Source: Planctomycetota bacterium (GTDB lineage Bacteria > Planctomycetota > Phycisphaerae > SM23-33). Taken from it: a DNA stretch of 64,000 nucleotides. The position numbers were made by a program, and so were the translations under genes. The stretch is taken from contig JAKJER010000017.1 in the NCBI GenBank assembly GCA_022705325.1, forward strand, positions 62,001 to 126,000, written 5' to 3'. Numbering within the stretch: position 1 is the first letter of the stretch; the number at the start of each line of letters is the position of its first letter. Under the pieces are notes generated by a model. That model ran no database searches, was not told where the DNA came from, and saw only the letters and a program-made list of their open reading frames with translations. Below, piece by piece: positions 1 to 7,556 of this stretch.

Positions 1-1
1 C

Positions 2-2275
2 CAGCCCGGCGTGGCCCGCGCGGGCGAGCGGAACGTCCTGCGTCTGCCCTGCCGCTTCGCCGGCACGACCACCGAGCGGGCCTCGTACGACTACGCCCGC
101 AAGCTCGACATAAACGGCTGTCGCGGGATCGAGTTCCAGTTCCACTCCCGCGACTGCTCGAGCATCTCCTCGTTCAGCGTCTACTTCCGCAGCGGGCAGG
201 GGTGGTATCACGGGCACTTCTTCCCCGACCGCCAGAACGCCTGGTCCACCGTCCGCATCGACAAGCACGCCACGCGGACCGAGGGCACGCCAAGCGGCTG
301 GGGCAACGTCGACCTCATCCGCGTCTCCGCCTGGCGCGGGCGCGACGCGGACACGGAGTTCTGCCTGGCCGACCTGCGCCTGGTCGGCGCCGACGCCCCC
401 ATCGCGATCATCCGCGGCGAGGCCCTGGCCGAGCGCGACCCGGGCGAGGCCAAGGCAGCCGCCCACTTCGCCGAGATCATGGACCGCCAGGTCACCCGCC
501 TGGGCCTGGACTGCATCTCGCTGAGCGACACGGCCCTGGACGCCGCCGCCCTGGCCAACCGCAAGCTCGTCATCCTGCCGCTCAACGGGCACCTCCCCGA
601 CGCGTCGGCGGCCGCCCTGCGAAGCTACCTGGCCGGCGGGGGCAAGATGCTCGCGTTCTACAACCTCTCGGGCGAGCTGGCCCGGGCGGCGGGCATCGAG
701 GGCGGGCCGCACGTCCGCCAGAAGGCGCCCGGCGACTTCGCGTCCATCCGCCCCAGTGACACGCCCCTGCCCGGCCTGCCGGCGCAGACCGCACAGGCCT
801 CGTGGAACATCCACGCCGCCAAGCCCGTCGAGGGCAAGAGCCGCATCGCGGCCTACTGGTACAACGCCGCCGGCCAATCCACCGGCCACGCCGCCCTGAT
901 CGCCTCCGACAACTGCGTGTTCATGACGCACGTGCTGCTGGACGACGGCCCGCCCAACAAGCAGCAGATGCTGCTGGCGATGATCGCCTCGCTCCGCCCG
1001 GACCTGCCGGCTGGGGCCATCGAACGCCAGATCGCCCAGGCCGGCCAGATCGCCGGGGCCAAGGACCTGGACGACCTGGCCCGCACGCTGCGGGAGCAAA
1101 AGGCGAGTGACGCCGCCCAGGTGGAGCTGAAGCGGGCCGGCGAGCAGGTGCAGGCTGCGCGTCAACATCTGAAGTCCAAACAGTGGGCCCAGGCGATGGA
1201 CGCGGTGGCCGCCGCCCGCGGCCACGCCCTGCGGGCCTGGTGCATGGCCCAGCAGCCGCAGGCCAACGAGCACCGCGCCTTCTGGTGCCACTCCGCCTTC
1301 GGCGTGAAGGACATGACCTGGGAGGAGGTCGCCCGCAAGCTGGCCGACAACGGCTTTACCGCGGTCATCCCGAACATGCTCTGGGGCGGGTCGGCCTACT
1401 ACAAGAGCGACGTGCTGCCCGTCCGCCCGGAAGTCGCCGAACGCGGCGACCAGGTGGCCCTGGCGGCGGCAGCCTGCCGCAAGGCCGGCATCGCCTGCCA
1501 CGTGTGGAAGGTGAACTTCAATTGCGGGCACAAGGCGCCGCCTGAGTTCCTCAGCAAGCTGCGGGCCGAGGGACGGGTCCAGATCGACCAGGCGGGCAAG
1601 GAGATCGAGGGCCCGTGGCTGTGCCCGTCGGACCCAGCCAACCGCAAGCTGGAGATCGACGCGATGGTCGAGCTGGCCCGCAAGTACGACATCGACGGCG
1701 TGCACTTCGACTACATCCGCTACCCCGGCCGCCAGGGCTGCTACTGCGAGGGCTGTCGCAAACGCTTCGAGCAGGCCGCCGGCCCGGCGGTGAAGAACTG
1801 GCCCGGCGACCTGCGACGCGACAAGGAACTGGAGCAGAAGTGGCTCCAGTGGCGGCGCGACAACATCACGGCCGTGGTGGCGGGCACAGCCGAGATCCTC
1901 CGCAAGGAAAAGCCGAAGGTGAAGATCTCGGCGGCCGTCTTCTCCAACTACGCGGTGGACCGCGACACGGTGGGCCAGGACTGGAAGCTCTGGTGTGAGC
2001 GAGGCTGGGTGGACTTCGTCTGCCCCATGGACTACACCGCGAACGACGGACACTTCGAGACTCTGGTGGGCCAGCAGAAACAGTGGGCGGGCAAGGTGCC
2101 CTGCTATCCGGGCATCGGGCTGAGCTGCTGGGGCGAGAAGGACGTCTGCAACGTCGCGTCCAAGATCGCCATCGCCCGCCGCCTGAAGACGGGCGGGTTC
2201 ACGATCTTCAACCTCGGTCCGATGGAGGCGAATGAGATCCTGCCGCTGCTGGGGCTGGGAATCACCCGGCCGTAG
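2..2275 (+). CDS. GHL10-type glycoside hydrolase-like protein (5' partial)
   Basis: The reading frame is open to the left window edge, so the start lies outside; the first in-window start-like codon is a GTG at 11, but codons before it are also open. The N-terminal third looks like a beta-rich carbohydrate-binding region, the middle (about residues 130-330) resembles a glutamine-amidotransferase-like/trehalose-utilisation fold, and residues about 425-745 form a TIM barrel. The barrel holds the string FDYIRYPG near residue 566, typical of the GHL10 family of putative glycosyl hydrolases, followed by paired cysteines (CYCEGC) that are unusual in that loop. Likely an exported polysaccharide hydrolase, but substrate cannot be told from sequence. 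The TAG stop overlaps the left terminal repeat of the element at 2275-2388. Confidence 0.75.
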   Translation, partial: QPGVARAGERNVLRLPCRFAGTTTERASYDYARKLDINGCRGIEFQFHSRDCSSISSFSVYFRSGQGWYHGHFFPDRQNAWSTVRIDKHATRTEGTPSGWGNVDLIRVSAWRGRDADTEFCLADLRLVGADAPIAIIRGEALAERDPGEAKAAAHFAEIMDRQVTRLGLDCISLSDTALDAAALANRKLVILPLNGHLPDASAAALRSYLAGGGKMLAFYNLSGELARAAGIEGGPHVRQKAPGDFASIRPSDTPLPGLPAQTAQASWNIHAAKPVEGKSRIAAYWYNAAGQSTGHAALIASDNCVFMTHVLLDDGPPNKQQMLLAMIASLRPDLPAGAIERQIAQAGQIAGAKDLDDLARTLREQKASDAAQVELKRAGEQVQAARQHLKSKQWAQAMDAVAAARGHALRAWCMAQQPQANEHRAFWCHSAFGVKDMTWEEVARKLADNGFTAVIPNMLWGGSAYYKSDVLPVRPEVAERGDQVALAAAACRKAGIACHVWKVNFNCGHKAPPEFLSKLRAEGRVQIDQAGKEIEGPWLCPSDPANRKLEIDAMVELARKYDIDGVHFDYIRYPGRQGCYCEGCRKRFEQAAGPAVKNWPGDLRRDKELEQKWLQWRRDNITAVVAGTAEILRKEKPKVKISAAVFSNYAVDRDTVGQDWKLWCERGWVDFVCPMDYTANDGHFETLVGQQKQWAGKVPCYPGIGLSCWGEKDVCNVASKIAIARRLKTGGFTIFNLGPMEANEILPLLGLGITRP

Positions 2276-2388
2276 GGGACTGGCTCCGTTTTTCGCGCAG
2301 AAGCGGCGGGCGAAAAAGTAGGCGGCGCTTTCATCCGCGCCAGGGCGCTTAGCCCTGACACGTCCGGCGAAGAACGGTGCCTGTCCCC
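2275..2388. repeat. 114-bp element with 16-bp terminal inverted repeats
   Basis: The left end GGGGACTGGCTCCGTT (2275-2290) and the reverse complement of the right end, GGGGACAGGCACCGTT (2373-2388), match at 14 of 16 positions. Inside are two more hairpins: TTTTTCGC/GCGAAAAA (2289-2317) and CAGGGC/GCCCTG (2341-2357). There is no ORF. The structure resembles a MITE or REP-type palindrome. It lies directly at the stop codon of the glycosidase gene and may also terminate its transcript. Confidence 0.6.
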
Positions 2389-2489
2389 TGCTTTCGACGG
2401 CCCGGGGTTGTCCGTTGTTGGCAAGGGCGGCCGCGCGGTAGAGTATCTGGCGGAAAGGCCCGGTCAGCACTTGGGGAAGGTGAACGGCC

Positions 2490-3377
2490 ATGAGTCGCTC
2501 GAGATTCACCGTCTGGGACCTGGCGACGGTCCTCTTGTCGATCCTGCTGCTGATCATCCTGGTCGGGCCGAGCATCCGGATGACCCACCACGACCGCCGC
2601 TACGCGTACTGCGGGGCGAACCTCAACGGCATCGGCAAGGGGTTGGCTCACTATGTGACGGAGAACTCGATGACCATCGGCACCGAAGGCTACCCGTGGG
2701 CGGTGGACACGTCCAGGTACTCCTTCAGCAATACCACGCCGATGCGCCTGGGCGGGTACTCGGGCACCTTCAAGAACCCGGACAAGAGCACCGACGGCAC
2801 GATGGCTGAGCTTCACAAGGACACCCCCCTGCACGTGCTGGAGAACTTGTGCATCCTCGTGGAGAAGCAATATGTGCCGTGGTTCGCCTTCCGCTGCCCT
2901 GCCGCCAACTCGGAGGTCATGCCGCGAGGCCAGTTCGGCAACCGCGAGTACGGGTTCTTCGGCAAGGCGTCGGCCTCCGACAAGGGCACGTACTTCATCG
3001 ACTACGCCATGCACTGGGGCTACGACAACAATAAAGCCGACCAGCCGAATAAGGCGCCTATCATCCCCGACAAGTCCCCCCCGGACCTGGTGGTCCTCGC
3101 GGACCGTCACGGGCGGAGCATGAGGGAATTCAAGCGGGTGGATTCCGCCTCCGATAACGACGGGGCGGGCTGGAACCACGGCGACGAGGGCGTCAATGTC
3201 CTGACGCTGGGCAATAATGTGTTCTGGCGAGAAAAGGTGGCCTCTGGCTGGGGCGGGAACAACCTCTACCTCCGCGACCTGAAGGGCGACAACAAGCTCG
3301 ACCCGGCCGCCACGACGCAGGCCATCCCGCTCAGCAAGTACGATTCGGTGCTGGTGAACCCCGAGCCGATGAGATAG
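2490..3377 (+). CDS. degenerate type II pseudopilin-like protein, copy 1
   Basis: First of three tandem paralogues. The N-terminus (SRFTVWDLATV) is a degenerate prepilin signal: it keeps the FT-x-x-D/E-x pattern, but Glu5 is replaced by Asp and there is no Gly before the Phe. A single hydrophobic helix (about residues 8-28) is followed by CGANLNGIGKGL, which corresponds to the conserved CAANLRGLGQAL block of DUF1559-type planctomycete proteins. The C-terminal half is globular with an NHGDEGVNVL motif that resembles the H-X9-DG tail. A good Shine-Dalgarno (GGGGAAGG) precedes the ATG. Shares a virtually identical C-terminus (IPLSKYDSVLVNPEP) with both neighbours, suggesting recent duplication or gene conversion. 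Probably membrane-anchored and exported; function unknown. Confidence 0.75.
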   Translation: MSRSRFTVWDLATVLLSILLLIILVGPSIRMTHHDRRYAYCGANLNGIGKGLAHYVTENSMTIGTEGYPWAVDTSRYSFSNTTPMRLGGYSGTFKNPDKSTDGTMAELHKDTPLHVLENLCILVEKQYVPWFAFRCPAANSEVMPRGQFGNREYGFFGKASASDKGTYFIDYAMHWGYDNNKADQPNKAPIIPDKSPPDLVVLADRHGRSMREFKRVDSASDNDGAGWNHGDEGVNVLTLGNNVFWREKVASGWGGNNLYLRDLKGDNKLDPAATTQAIPLSKYDSVLVNPEPMR

Positions 3378-3489
3378 GGGAATGTTGAGTATTGATGAGC
3401 GAGTAGCGAGTTGCGAGGTGAGACGGCTGTAACATCGAGTACAGTCGAGGGGTATGCAAGGCGGAGAGGACAGCGGGAAGGAGCCGGAC
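3378..3489. repeat. duplicated leader with 7-nt periodic tract (copy A)
   Basis: Directly after the stop codon, 3381-3422 reads as six consecutive imperfect heptamers (for example AATGTTG, AGTATTG, ATGAGCG, AGTAGCG). The remainder, up to the Shine-Dalgarno of copy 2, is nearly the same as 4408-4519. The tract and leader were therefore duplicated with the gene. Confidence 0.65.
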
Positions 3490-4407
3490 ATGAAGAGCAA
3501 GCAGATGACGCTCCGCGACTTGTTGGTGACGCTGGTTGCCCTCTTCATTGGCCTGTGCCTGATCGTGGCCATACTCCTGCCTTCCTTCGGGAGGGCCGGC
3601 CCACTGGTCAAGCGGGCCATGTGCGGGGCGAACCTCTGCGGGCTCGGCAAGGCCCTGGCCCACTATCGCGATGAGAATCGCGGCAGCTTTCCCTGGGCGG
3701 TTGACGCCTCCACCTATTCGTTCAGCAACACCGCGCCCATGCGCCTGGGCGGCTACGACGGCGTCTGGCGGGCAGGGCAGGAAGACCTTGGCCAGGCTGC
3801 CTCCGCACCGCAGACGCCGCCCGCCCCCGTAGTGCTCATGAGCAAGGACGGGCGCGACAATCTCCACATTCTGGAGAACCTGTGTGTTCTCGTGGAGCGG
3901 AGAATGGTCGGCTGGAACGCCTTCCGTTGTCCGACGGTCGGCGGAGATACGATGCGGCGCGATCGATTCGGGAATCGCGAATATGGCTTTTACGGCAAAT
4001 CCTCGGCCCGCGACACCGGCACGTACTTCAACGACTACGCCATGCACTGGGGATACGACAACAAGGATGCAGCCGAACCCAACGCGGCCCCGTTGAACGA
4101 CCGGACGGAGAGTGAGTTGATCATCCTGGCCGATCGGCATGGACGGAGCCTGCGGGAGTTCAGCACAGTCGACCCCGCCGGCGACAACGACGGTGATGGC
4201 TACAACCATGATACCAACGGGGTTACTGCGCTGACGGCCGAGGGGCGTGTGTACTGGAAGGAGAATCTCCGCTCGGGCTGGGGCGGCAACAACATCTACC
4301 TCCGCGACCTTAAGGCCGACGACACGCTCAACCCAGCCGCCACGACGCAAGGCATCCCGCTCAGCAAGTACGACTCCGTGCTGGTCAACCCCGAGCCAAT
4401 GAGATAG
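3490..4407 (+). CDS. degenerate type II pseudopilin-like protein, copy 2
   Basis: Second tandem paralogue, 305 residues from the ATG at 3490; this start is chosen over the in-frame ATG at 3454 because GGGAAGGAG lies just upstream and the hydrophobic helix then falls at the N-terminus. The signal region SKQMTLRDLLVTL aligns with the FTLIELLV prepilin consensus, with Met for Phe and Asp for Glu5. After the helix come LLPSFGRA and KRAMCGANLCGLGKAL, the DUF1559-type block. The middle contains ENLCVLVERR and FRCPTVGG; the C-terminus is almost identical to that of copies 1 and 3. Likely a membrane-anchored exported protein of the same unknown system. Confidence 0.78.
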   Translation: MKSKQMTLRDLLVTLVALFIGLCLIVAILLPSFGRAGPLVKRAMCGANLCGLGKALAHYRDENRGSFPWAVDASTYSFSNTAPMRLGGYDGVWRAGQEDLGQAASAPQTPPAPVVLMSKDGRDNLHILENLCVLVERRMVGWNAFRCPTVGGDTMRRDRFGNREYGFYGKSSARDTGTYFNDYAMHWGYDNKDAAEPNAAPLNDRTESELIILADRHGRSLREFSTVDPAGDNDGDGYNHDTNGVTALTAEGRVYWKENLRSGWGGNNIYLRDLKADDTLNPAATTQGIPLSKYDSVLVNPEPMR

Positions 4408-4519
4408 GGGAATGTTGAATATTAATGAGCGAATGGCGAATTGCGAAGAGAGACGGCTGTAACAGTAAGCCCGGTTGAGGGGTATGCAGGGCGGAGAGGG
4501 CAACGGGAAGGAGCCGGGC
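4408..4519. repeat. duplicated leader with 7-nt periodic tract (copy B)
   Basis: Counterpart of 3378-3489. Heptamers occupy 4411-4452 (AATGTTG, AATATTA, ATGAGCG, AATGGCG and so on). Substitutions relative to copy A preserve the 7-nt register. The Shine-Dalgarno for copy 3 closes the block. Confidence 0.65.
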
Positions 4520-5422
4520 ATGAAGAAAAGCGGAATGACACTGGGCCAGGTCATGGTCGTGTTAGGCTGCCTGATTCTGCTGGCGTTGTTAGGTGCCGCG
4601 CTCCTGCCTGACCTGGGCCGAGCCAGGGAACTGTCCAAGCGGGCCATGTGCGGGGCGAACCTCAACGGGCTCGGCAAGGCCCTGAGCAATTACGCGGCGG
4701 CAAATCGCGGCAGCTTTCCCTGGGCGGTTGACGCCTCCACCTATTCGTTCAGCAACACAACGCCCATGCGCCTGGGCGGGTATGACCGGATCTACCGGGC
4801 GGGGAAGGAAGACCCGGACACCCCAATCCCCGGCCCCTGCTTGTTCATGAGCGAGGACGGGCGGGACAACCTCCACATCCTGGAGAACCTGTGCCTCCTC
4901 GTGGAGATGGGGCATCTCGGCTGGAATGCCTTTCGCTGTCCATCGGTCGGCAGCTGGGTCATGCCACGGTGGGAGTTCGGCAACCGCAAATGCGGGTTCT
5001 ACGGCAGGGCTTCCGCCAGCGATCCGGGCACGTACTTCATCGACTACGCGATGCACTGGGGGTACGACAACAACAAAGCCGGCCAGCCGAATAAGGCCCC
5101 CATCATCCCCGACAAGTCCCCCCCGGACCTGGCAGTCCTCGCCGACCGCCACGGGCGGAGCATGCGGGAATTCAAGCGGGTGGATTCCGCCTCCGACAAC
5201 GATGGCACAGGCTGGAACCACGGCGACGAGGGCGTCAATGTCCTGACGCTGAGCTGCAACGTGTTCTGGCTGGACAAAGTGGCCTCGGGCTGGGGCGGGA
5301 ACAATATCTACCTCCGTGACCTGAAGGCCGACGACACGCTCGACCCAGCCGCCACGACGCAAGGCATCCCGCTGAGCAAATACGATTCGGTGCTGGTCAA
5401 CCCCGAGCCGTTCAAACCCTGA
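4520..5422 (+). CDS. degenerate type II pseudopilin-like protein, copy 3
   Basis: Third paralogue, 300 residues from the ATG at 4520, preceded by GGGAAGGAG; the upstream in-frame TTG at 4475 is less plausible. The signal region SGMTLGQVMVVL keeps the Gly before the pseudo-cleavage site but has Gln at the Glu5 position. LLPDLGRARELSKRAMCGANLNGLGKAL follows in the usual DUF1559 arrangement. Residues in the second half are close to copy 1 (DYAMHWGYDNNKA, SPPDLAVLADRHGRSMREF), whereas the first half is closer to copy 2, giving a mosaic. The last residues are PFKP instead of PMR. Function unknown; probably anchored in the inner membrane with a periplasmic globular domain. Confidence 0.78.
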   Translation: MKKSGMTLGQVMVVLGCLILLALLGAALLPDLGRARELSKRAMCGANLNGLGKALSNYAAANRGSFPWAVDASTYSFSNTTPMRLGGYDRIYRAGKEDPDTPIPGPCLFMSEDGRDNLHILENLCLLVEMGHLGWNAFRCPSVGSWVMPRWEFGNRKCGFYGRASASDPGTYFIDYAMHWGYDNNKAGQPNKAPIIPDKSPPDLAVLADRHGRSMREFKRVDSASDNDGTGWNHGDEGVNVLTLSCNVFWLDKVASGWGGNNIYLRDLKADDTLDPAATTQGIPLSKYDSVLVNPEPFKP

Positions 5423-5437
5423 GCGGAACCGAAGATT

Positions 5438-5504
5438 ACCACAGAGGACACGGAGAACGCAGAGATGAAGAACAAGTCTCTGTAACCTCCGTGTCCTCTG
5501 TGGT
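5438..5504. repeat. palindromic solo copy of the 9-nt periodic repeat; probable bidirectional terminator
   Basis: ACCACAGAGGACACGGAG (5438-5455) is exactly inverted at 5487-5504, and CAGAGA/TCTCTG continues the pairing inward, giving a long hairpin without an ORF. The left arm reads as 9-mers (ACCACAGAG, GACACGGAG, AACGCAGAG), the same periodicity as the arms of the 7557-8163 element. It lies between the convergent pseudopilin and ychF-like genes, where it could act as a terminator for both. Confidence 0.7.
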
Positions 5505-5522
5505 GGGTCTTTGCTCCTTCGG

Positions 5523-6599
5523 TCAGATCGCGAAGCGGAAGTTGATGATGTCCCCGTCCTGGACGAGGTACGTCTTGCCTTCGAGCCGGACCTTGCCGGC
5601 TGCCTTGGCGCCCTTCATGTCGCCGGCGGCGCGGTAGTCGTCGTAGGCGACGGTCTCAGCCCGGATGAACCCGCGGGCGATGTCGCTGTGGATCTCGTGG
5701 GCGGCGGTGACGGCGTCGGTGCCGGCGGGGATGGTCCATGCGCGGCACTCGTCCTCGCCGACGGTCAGGAAGCTCACCAGCTTGAGGTGCTCGTAGCAGG
5801 CGCGGATGAGGCGGTCGCGGGCGGAGTCGGCGATGCCCAGGTCGGCCATGAACTCCGGACGCTCTGCCGGCGGGAGCTGGGCGATCTCTTCCTCGATCCT
5901 GGCCGACAGGCGGATGCAGGGCAGGTGCTGGAGCTCGTCGGGCCCGGCCTGGCCCAGCTCTTCCTCGCCGCAGTTGAGCACCACCAGGGCGGGCTTGAGC
6001 GAGAGGAACGCGAAGCTCCGCAGCAGCTTGGCCTCGGCCTCGCTGGTGACGGCCTGGGAGAGCGGCTGCTCCTGCTCCAGGGCGGTCTGGAGTCGCTTCA
6101 TCAGTTCCATCTCGCGGAGGCTTTCGTCGCGCTTGGCGGGCGGGGCGGGCTTCTTGAGCGAGGCTTCGAGCTTCTCGATGCGGTTGGTGACCTGGTCGAG
6201 GTCGGCGAAGAGCATCTCGGCCCGCAGTTCGTCCACGTCGGATCGCGGCTCGACGCGGTCGCGGTAGGCGGCTACCTGGTCGGACGCGAACGAGCGGACG
6301 ACGAACACGAGCATGTCGCTCTGTCGCATGGCCGCCCAGTGCGTCTTGGCGTGGTTTCGGCCGGCCTCGCTGCTGAGGTCGAAGCCGGGCAGGTCCAGGA
6401 ACTGCAACTCCGCGAAGGTGGTCTTCTTGGGCTTGAACTGCTCGCTCAGCCACACCAGGCGCTCGTCGGGCACCTTGACGACGGCCAGGTGGGGCTGGTC
6501 GCCGCGCGAGAGGTCGACGTGGCTTCCGCCGGCCTCGGCGACGGCGGCGAACAGCGTGCTCTTGCCCGACTGCGGCGGGCCGATCAGGGCGACTTTCAT
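5523..6599 (-). CDS. ychF: YchF/Obg-like GTPase family protein
   Basis: A 358-residue P-loop protein, close to the usual YchF length of about 363. Walker A is GPPQSGKST (residues 8-16); the switch region has LDLPGF where typical YchF has D-x-A-G. The base-recognition loop is VVLNCGEEEL, in the place of the N-x-x-E motif that gives YchF its ATP preference. The C-terminal 80 residues (FLTVGEDECRAWTIPAGTDAVTAAHEIHSDI) form the TGS-like domain (DUF933). YchF proteins bind ribosomes and act in translation and stress responses. The gene is the last of a minus-strand series after purQ. It is divergent from standard YchF, so the symbol is given with caution. Confidence 0.8.
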   Translation of the reverse strand: MKVALIGPPQSGKSTLFAAVAEAGGSHVDLSRGDQPHLAVVKVPDERLVWLSEQFKPKKTTFAELQFLDLPGFDLSSEAGRNHAKTHWAAMRQSDMLVFVVRSFASDQVAAYRDRVEPRSDVDELRAEMLFADLDQVTNRIEKLEASLKKPAPPAKRDESLREMELMKRLQTALEQEQPLSQAVTSEAEAKLLRSFAFLSLKPALVVLNCGEEELGQAGPDELQHLPCIRLSARIEEEIAQLPPAERPEFMADLGIADSARDRLIRACYEHLKLVSFLTVGEDECRAWTIPAGTDAVTAAHEIHSDIARGFIRAETVAYDDYRAAGDMKGAKAAGKVRLEGKTYLVQDGDIINFRFAI

Positions 6600-6756
6600 G
6601 CTTCACCTCGCAGGGGTCTGGGAATCACCAAGACCTGCCTTCCGGCAGGCAGGTCACCAAGACCGCCGAGATCTCAAAGGAAACTCGGAGAACACGAAGA
6701 CAACGGCCTGCCGAGCAAGCTCGGCCGCTAAACGACCGACAACGAACAACCAGTAA
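6600..6756. repeat. intergenic mosaic: 9-nt tract, hairpin and 7-nt tract
   Basis: Between purQ and the ychF-like gene. 6624-6701 holds degenerate 9-mers of the same class as 7557-7616 (ATCACCAAG, ACCGCCGAG, ATCTCAAAG), interrupted at about 6634-6653 by a small palindrome (CCTGCCTTCCGGCAGGCAGG). A perfect hairpin GCCGAGC-AA-GCTCGGC follows at 6709-6724 and may terminate the purQ transcript. From 6731 to about 6770 the sequence has a 7-nt period (NNNAACN), running into the last codons of purQ. Confidence 0.6.
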
Positions 6757-7539
6757 CTAAGAACCAAGATACTTATACGCGCATTCGAAGAACAGTCTGC
6801 CGTCGGCGCGGCGGACGTGGCCGCGGGTCCACTGCGGATGGTGGGTGATCTCGACGAACCGCTCGGGGTGCGGCATGAGGCCCATGATCCGCCCGGTGGG
6901 GTCGCAGATGCCGGCGATGTCGTCCACGCTGCCGTTGGGGTTGACGGGATAGCCGCCGGCGTCGCCCTTGGCGTCCACGTATCGCAGGGCGATCTGGTCC
7001 TGGTCGCGAAGGCGCTGGAGGACCTGCTGGTCGCGCGGGACGAACCGCCCCTCGCCGTGGGCGATGGGCAAGGCGATCACCTCGCCCTTGGGCAGGAAGG
7101 CGCACTTGTCGCTGTCGGCCCGCAGATGCACCCAGCGGTCGATGAAGTGCCCGCACTCGTTCCAGGCCAGCGTCGCGTCCAGGTGGGCCTGCTCGGCGTC
7201 CACCCTGGCCCAGGGCAGCAGCCCGGACTTGACCATGATCTGGAAGCCGTTGCAGATGCCCAGCACCAGCTTGTCCGCGGAGACGAACTCGTTCAGCGCG
7301 TCCGCCAGGCGGTGGAGCATCTGGTTGGCCAGGATCTTGCCCGAAGCGATGTCGTCGCCGTAGCTGAACCCGCCTGGAATCACCAGGAACTGGTAGTCCT
7401 TCAGGGCGGCTGGGTCGTCCATCAGCCGGAACACGTGGACGCGCTCGGCCTCGAAGCCGGCCTGCTGAAGGGCATGCTCGGTTTCGCGGTCACAGTTTGT
7501 TCCGGCGGCTCTCAGCACAAGTGCTTTTGGTTGGGTCAT
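6757..7539 (-). CDS. purQ: phosphoribosylformylglycinamidine synthase, glutaminase subunit PurQ
   Basis: Supplies ammonia from glutamine to PurL for conversion of FGAR to FGAM in de novo purine synthesis. A 260-residue class I glutamine amidotransferase: the nucleophile is Cys96 in GICNGFQ, the oxyanion region is PGGFSYGDD (residues 55-63), and the His/Glu pair is in PHPER (His224, Glu226). Length is typical of the PurQ that partners small PurL. The Shine-Dalgarno GGAAGGA lies at 7551-7556, immediately adjacent to the boundary of the repeat element upstream. The last residues (YLGS) are encoded by the periodic repeat that follows. It is downstream of purL on the same strand, separated only by the GxxExxY element. 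Confidence 0.95.
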   Translation of the reverse strand: MTQPKALVLRAAGTNCDRETEHALQQAGFEAERVHVFRLMDDPAALKDYQFLVIPGGFSYGDDIASGKILANQMLHRLADALNEFVSADKLVLGICNGFQIMVKSGLLPWARVDAEQAHLDATLAWNECGHFIDRWVHLRADSDKCAFLPKGEVIALPIAHGEGRFVPRDQQVLQRLRDQDQIALRYVDAKGDAGGYPVNPNGSVDDIAGICDPTGRIMGLMPHPERFVEITHHPQWTRGHVRRADGRLFFECAYKYLGS

Positions 7540-7556
7540 ATTGCAGGGGTCCTTCC

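Noticed and set aside
2349..5362. Long minus-strand open frames opposite the pseudopilins
   Set aside because: Mirror images of the three paralogues and their repeat tracts; the recurring string created by the 7-nt tract is a translation artefact.
5511..6731. A 406-codon open frame opposite the ychF-like gene
   Set aside because: Antisense shadow; the minus-strand protein has clear P-loop and TGS-like motifs.
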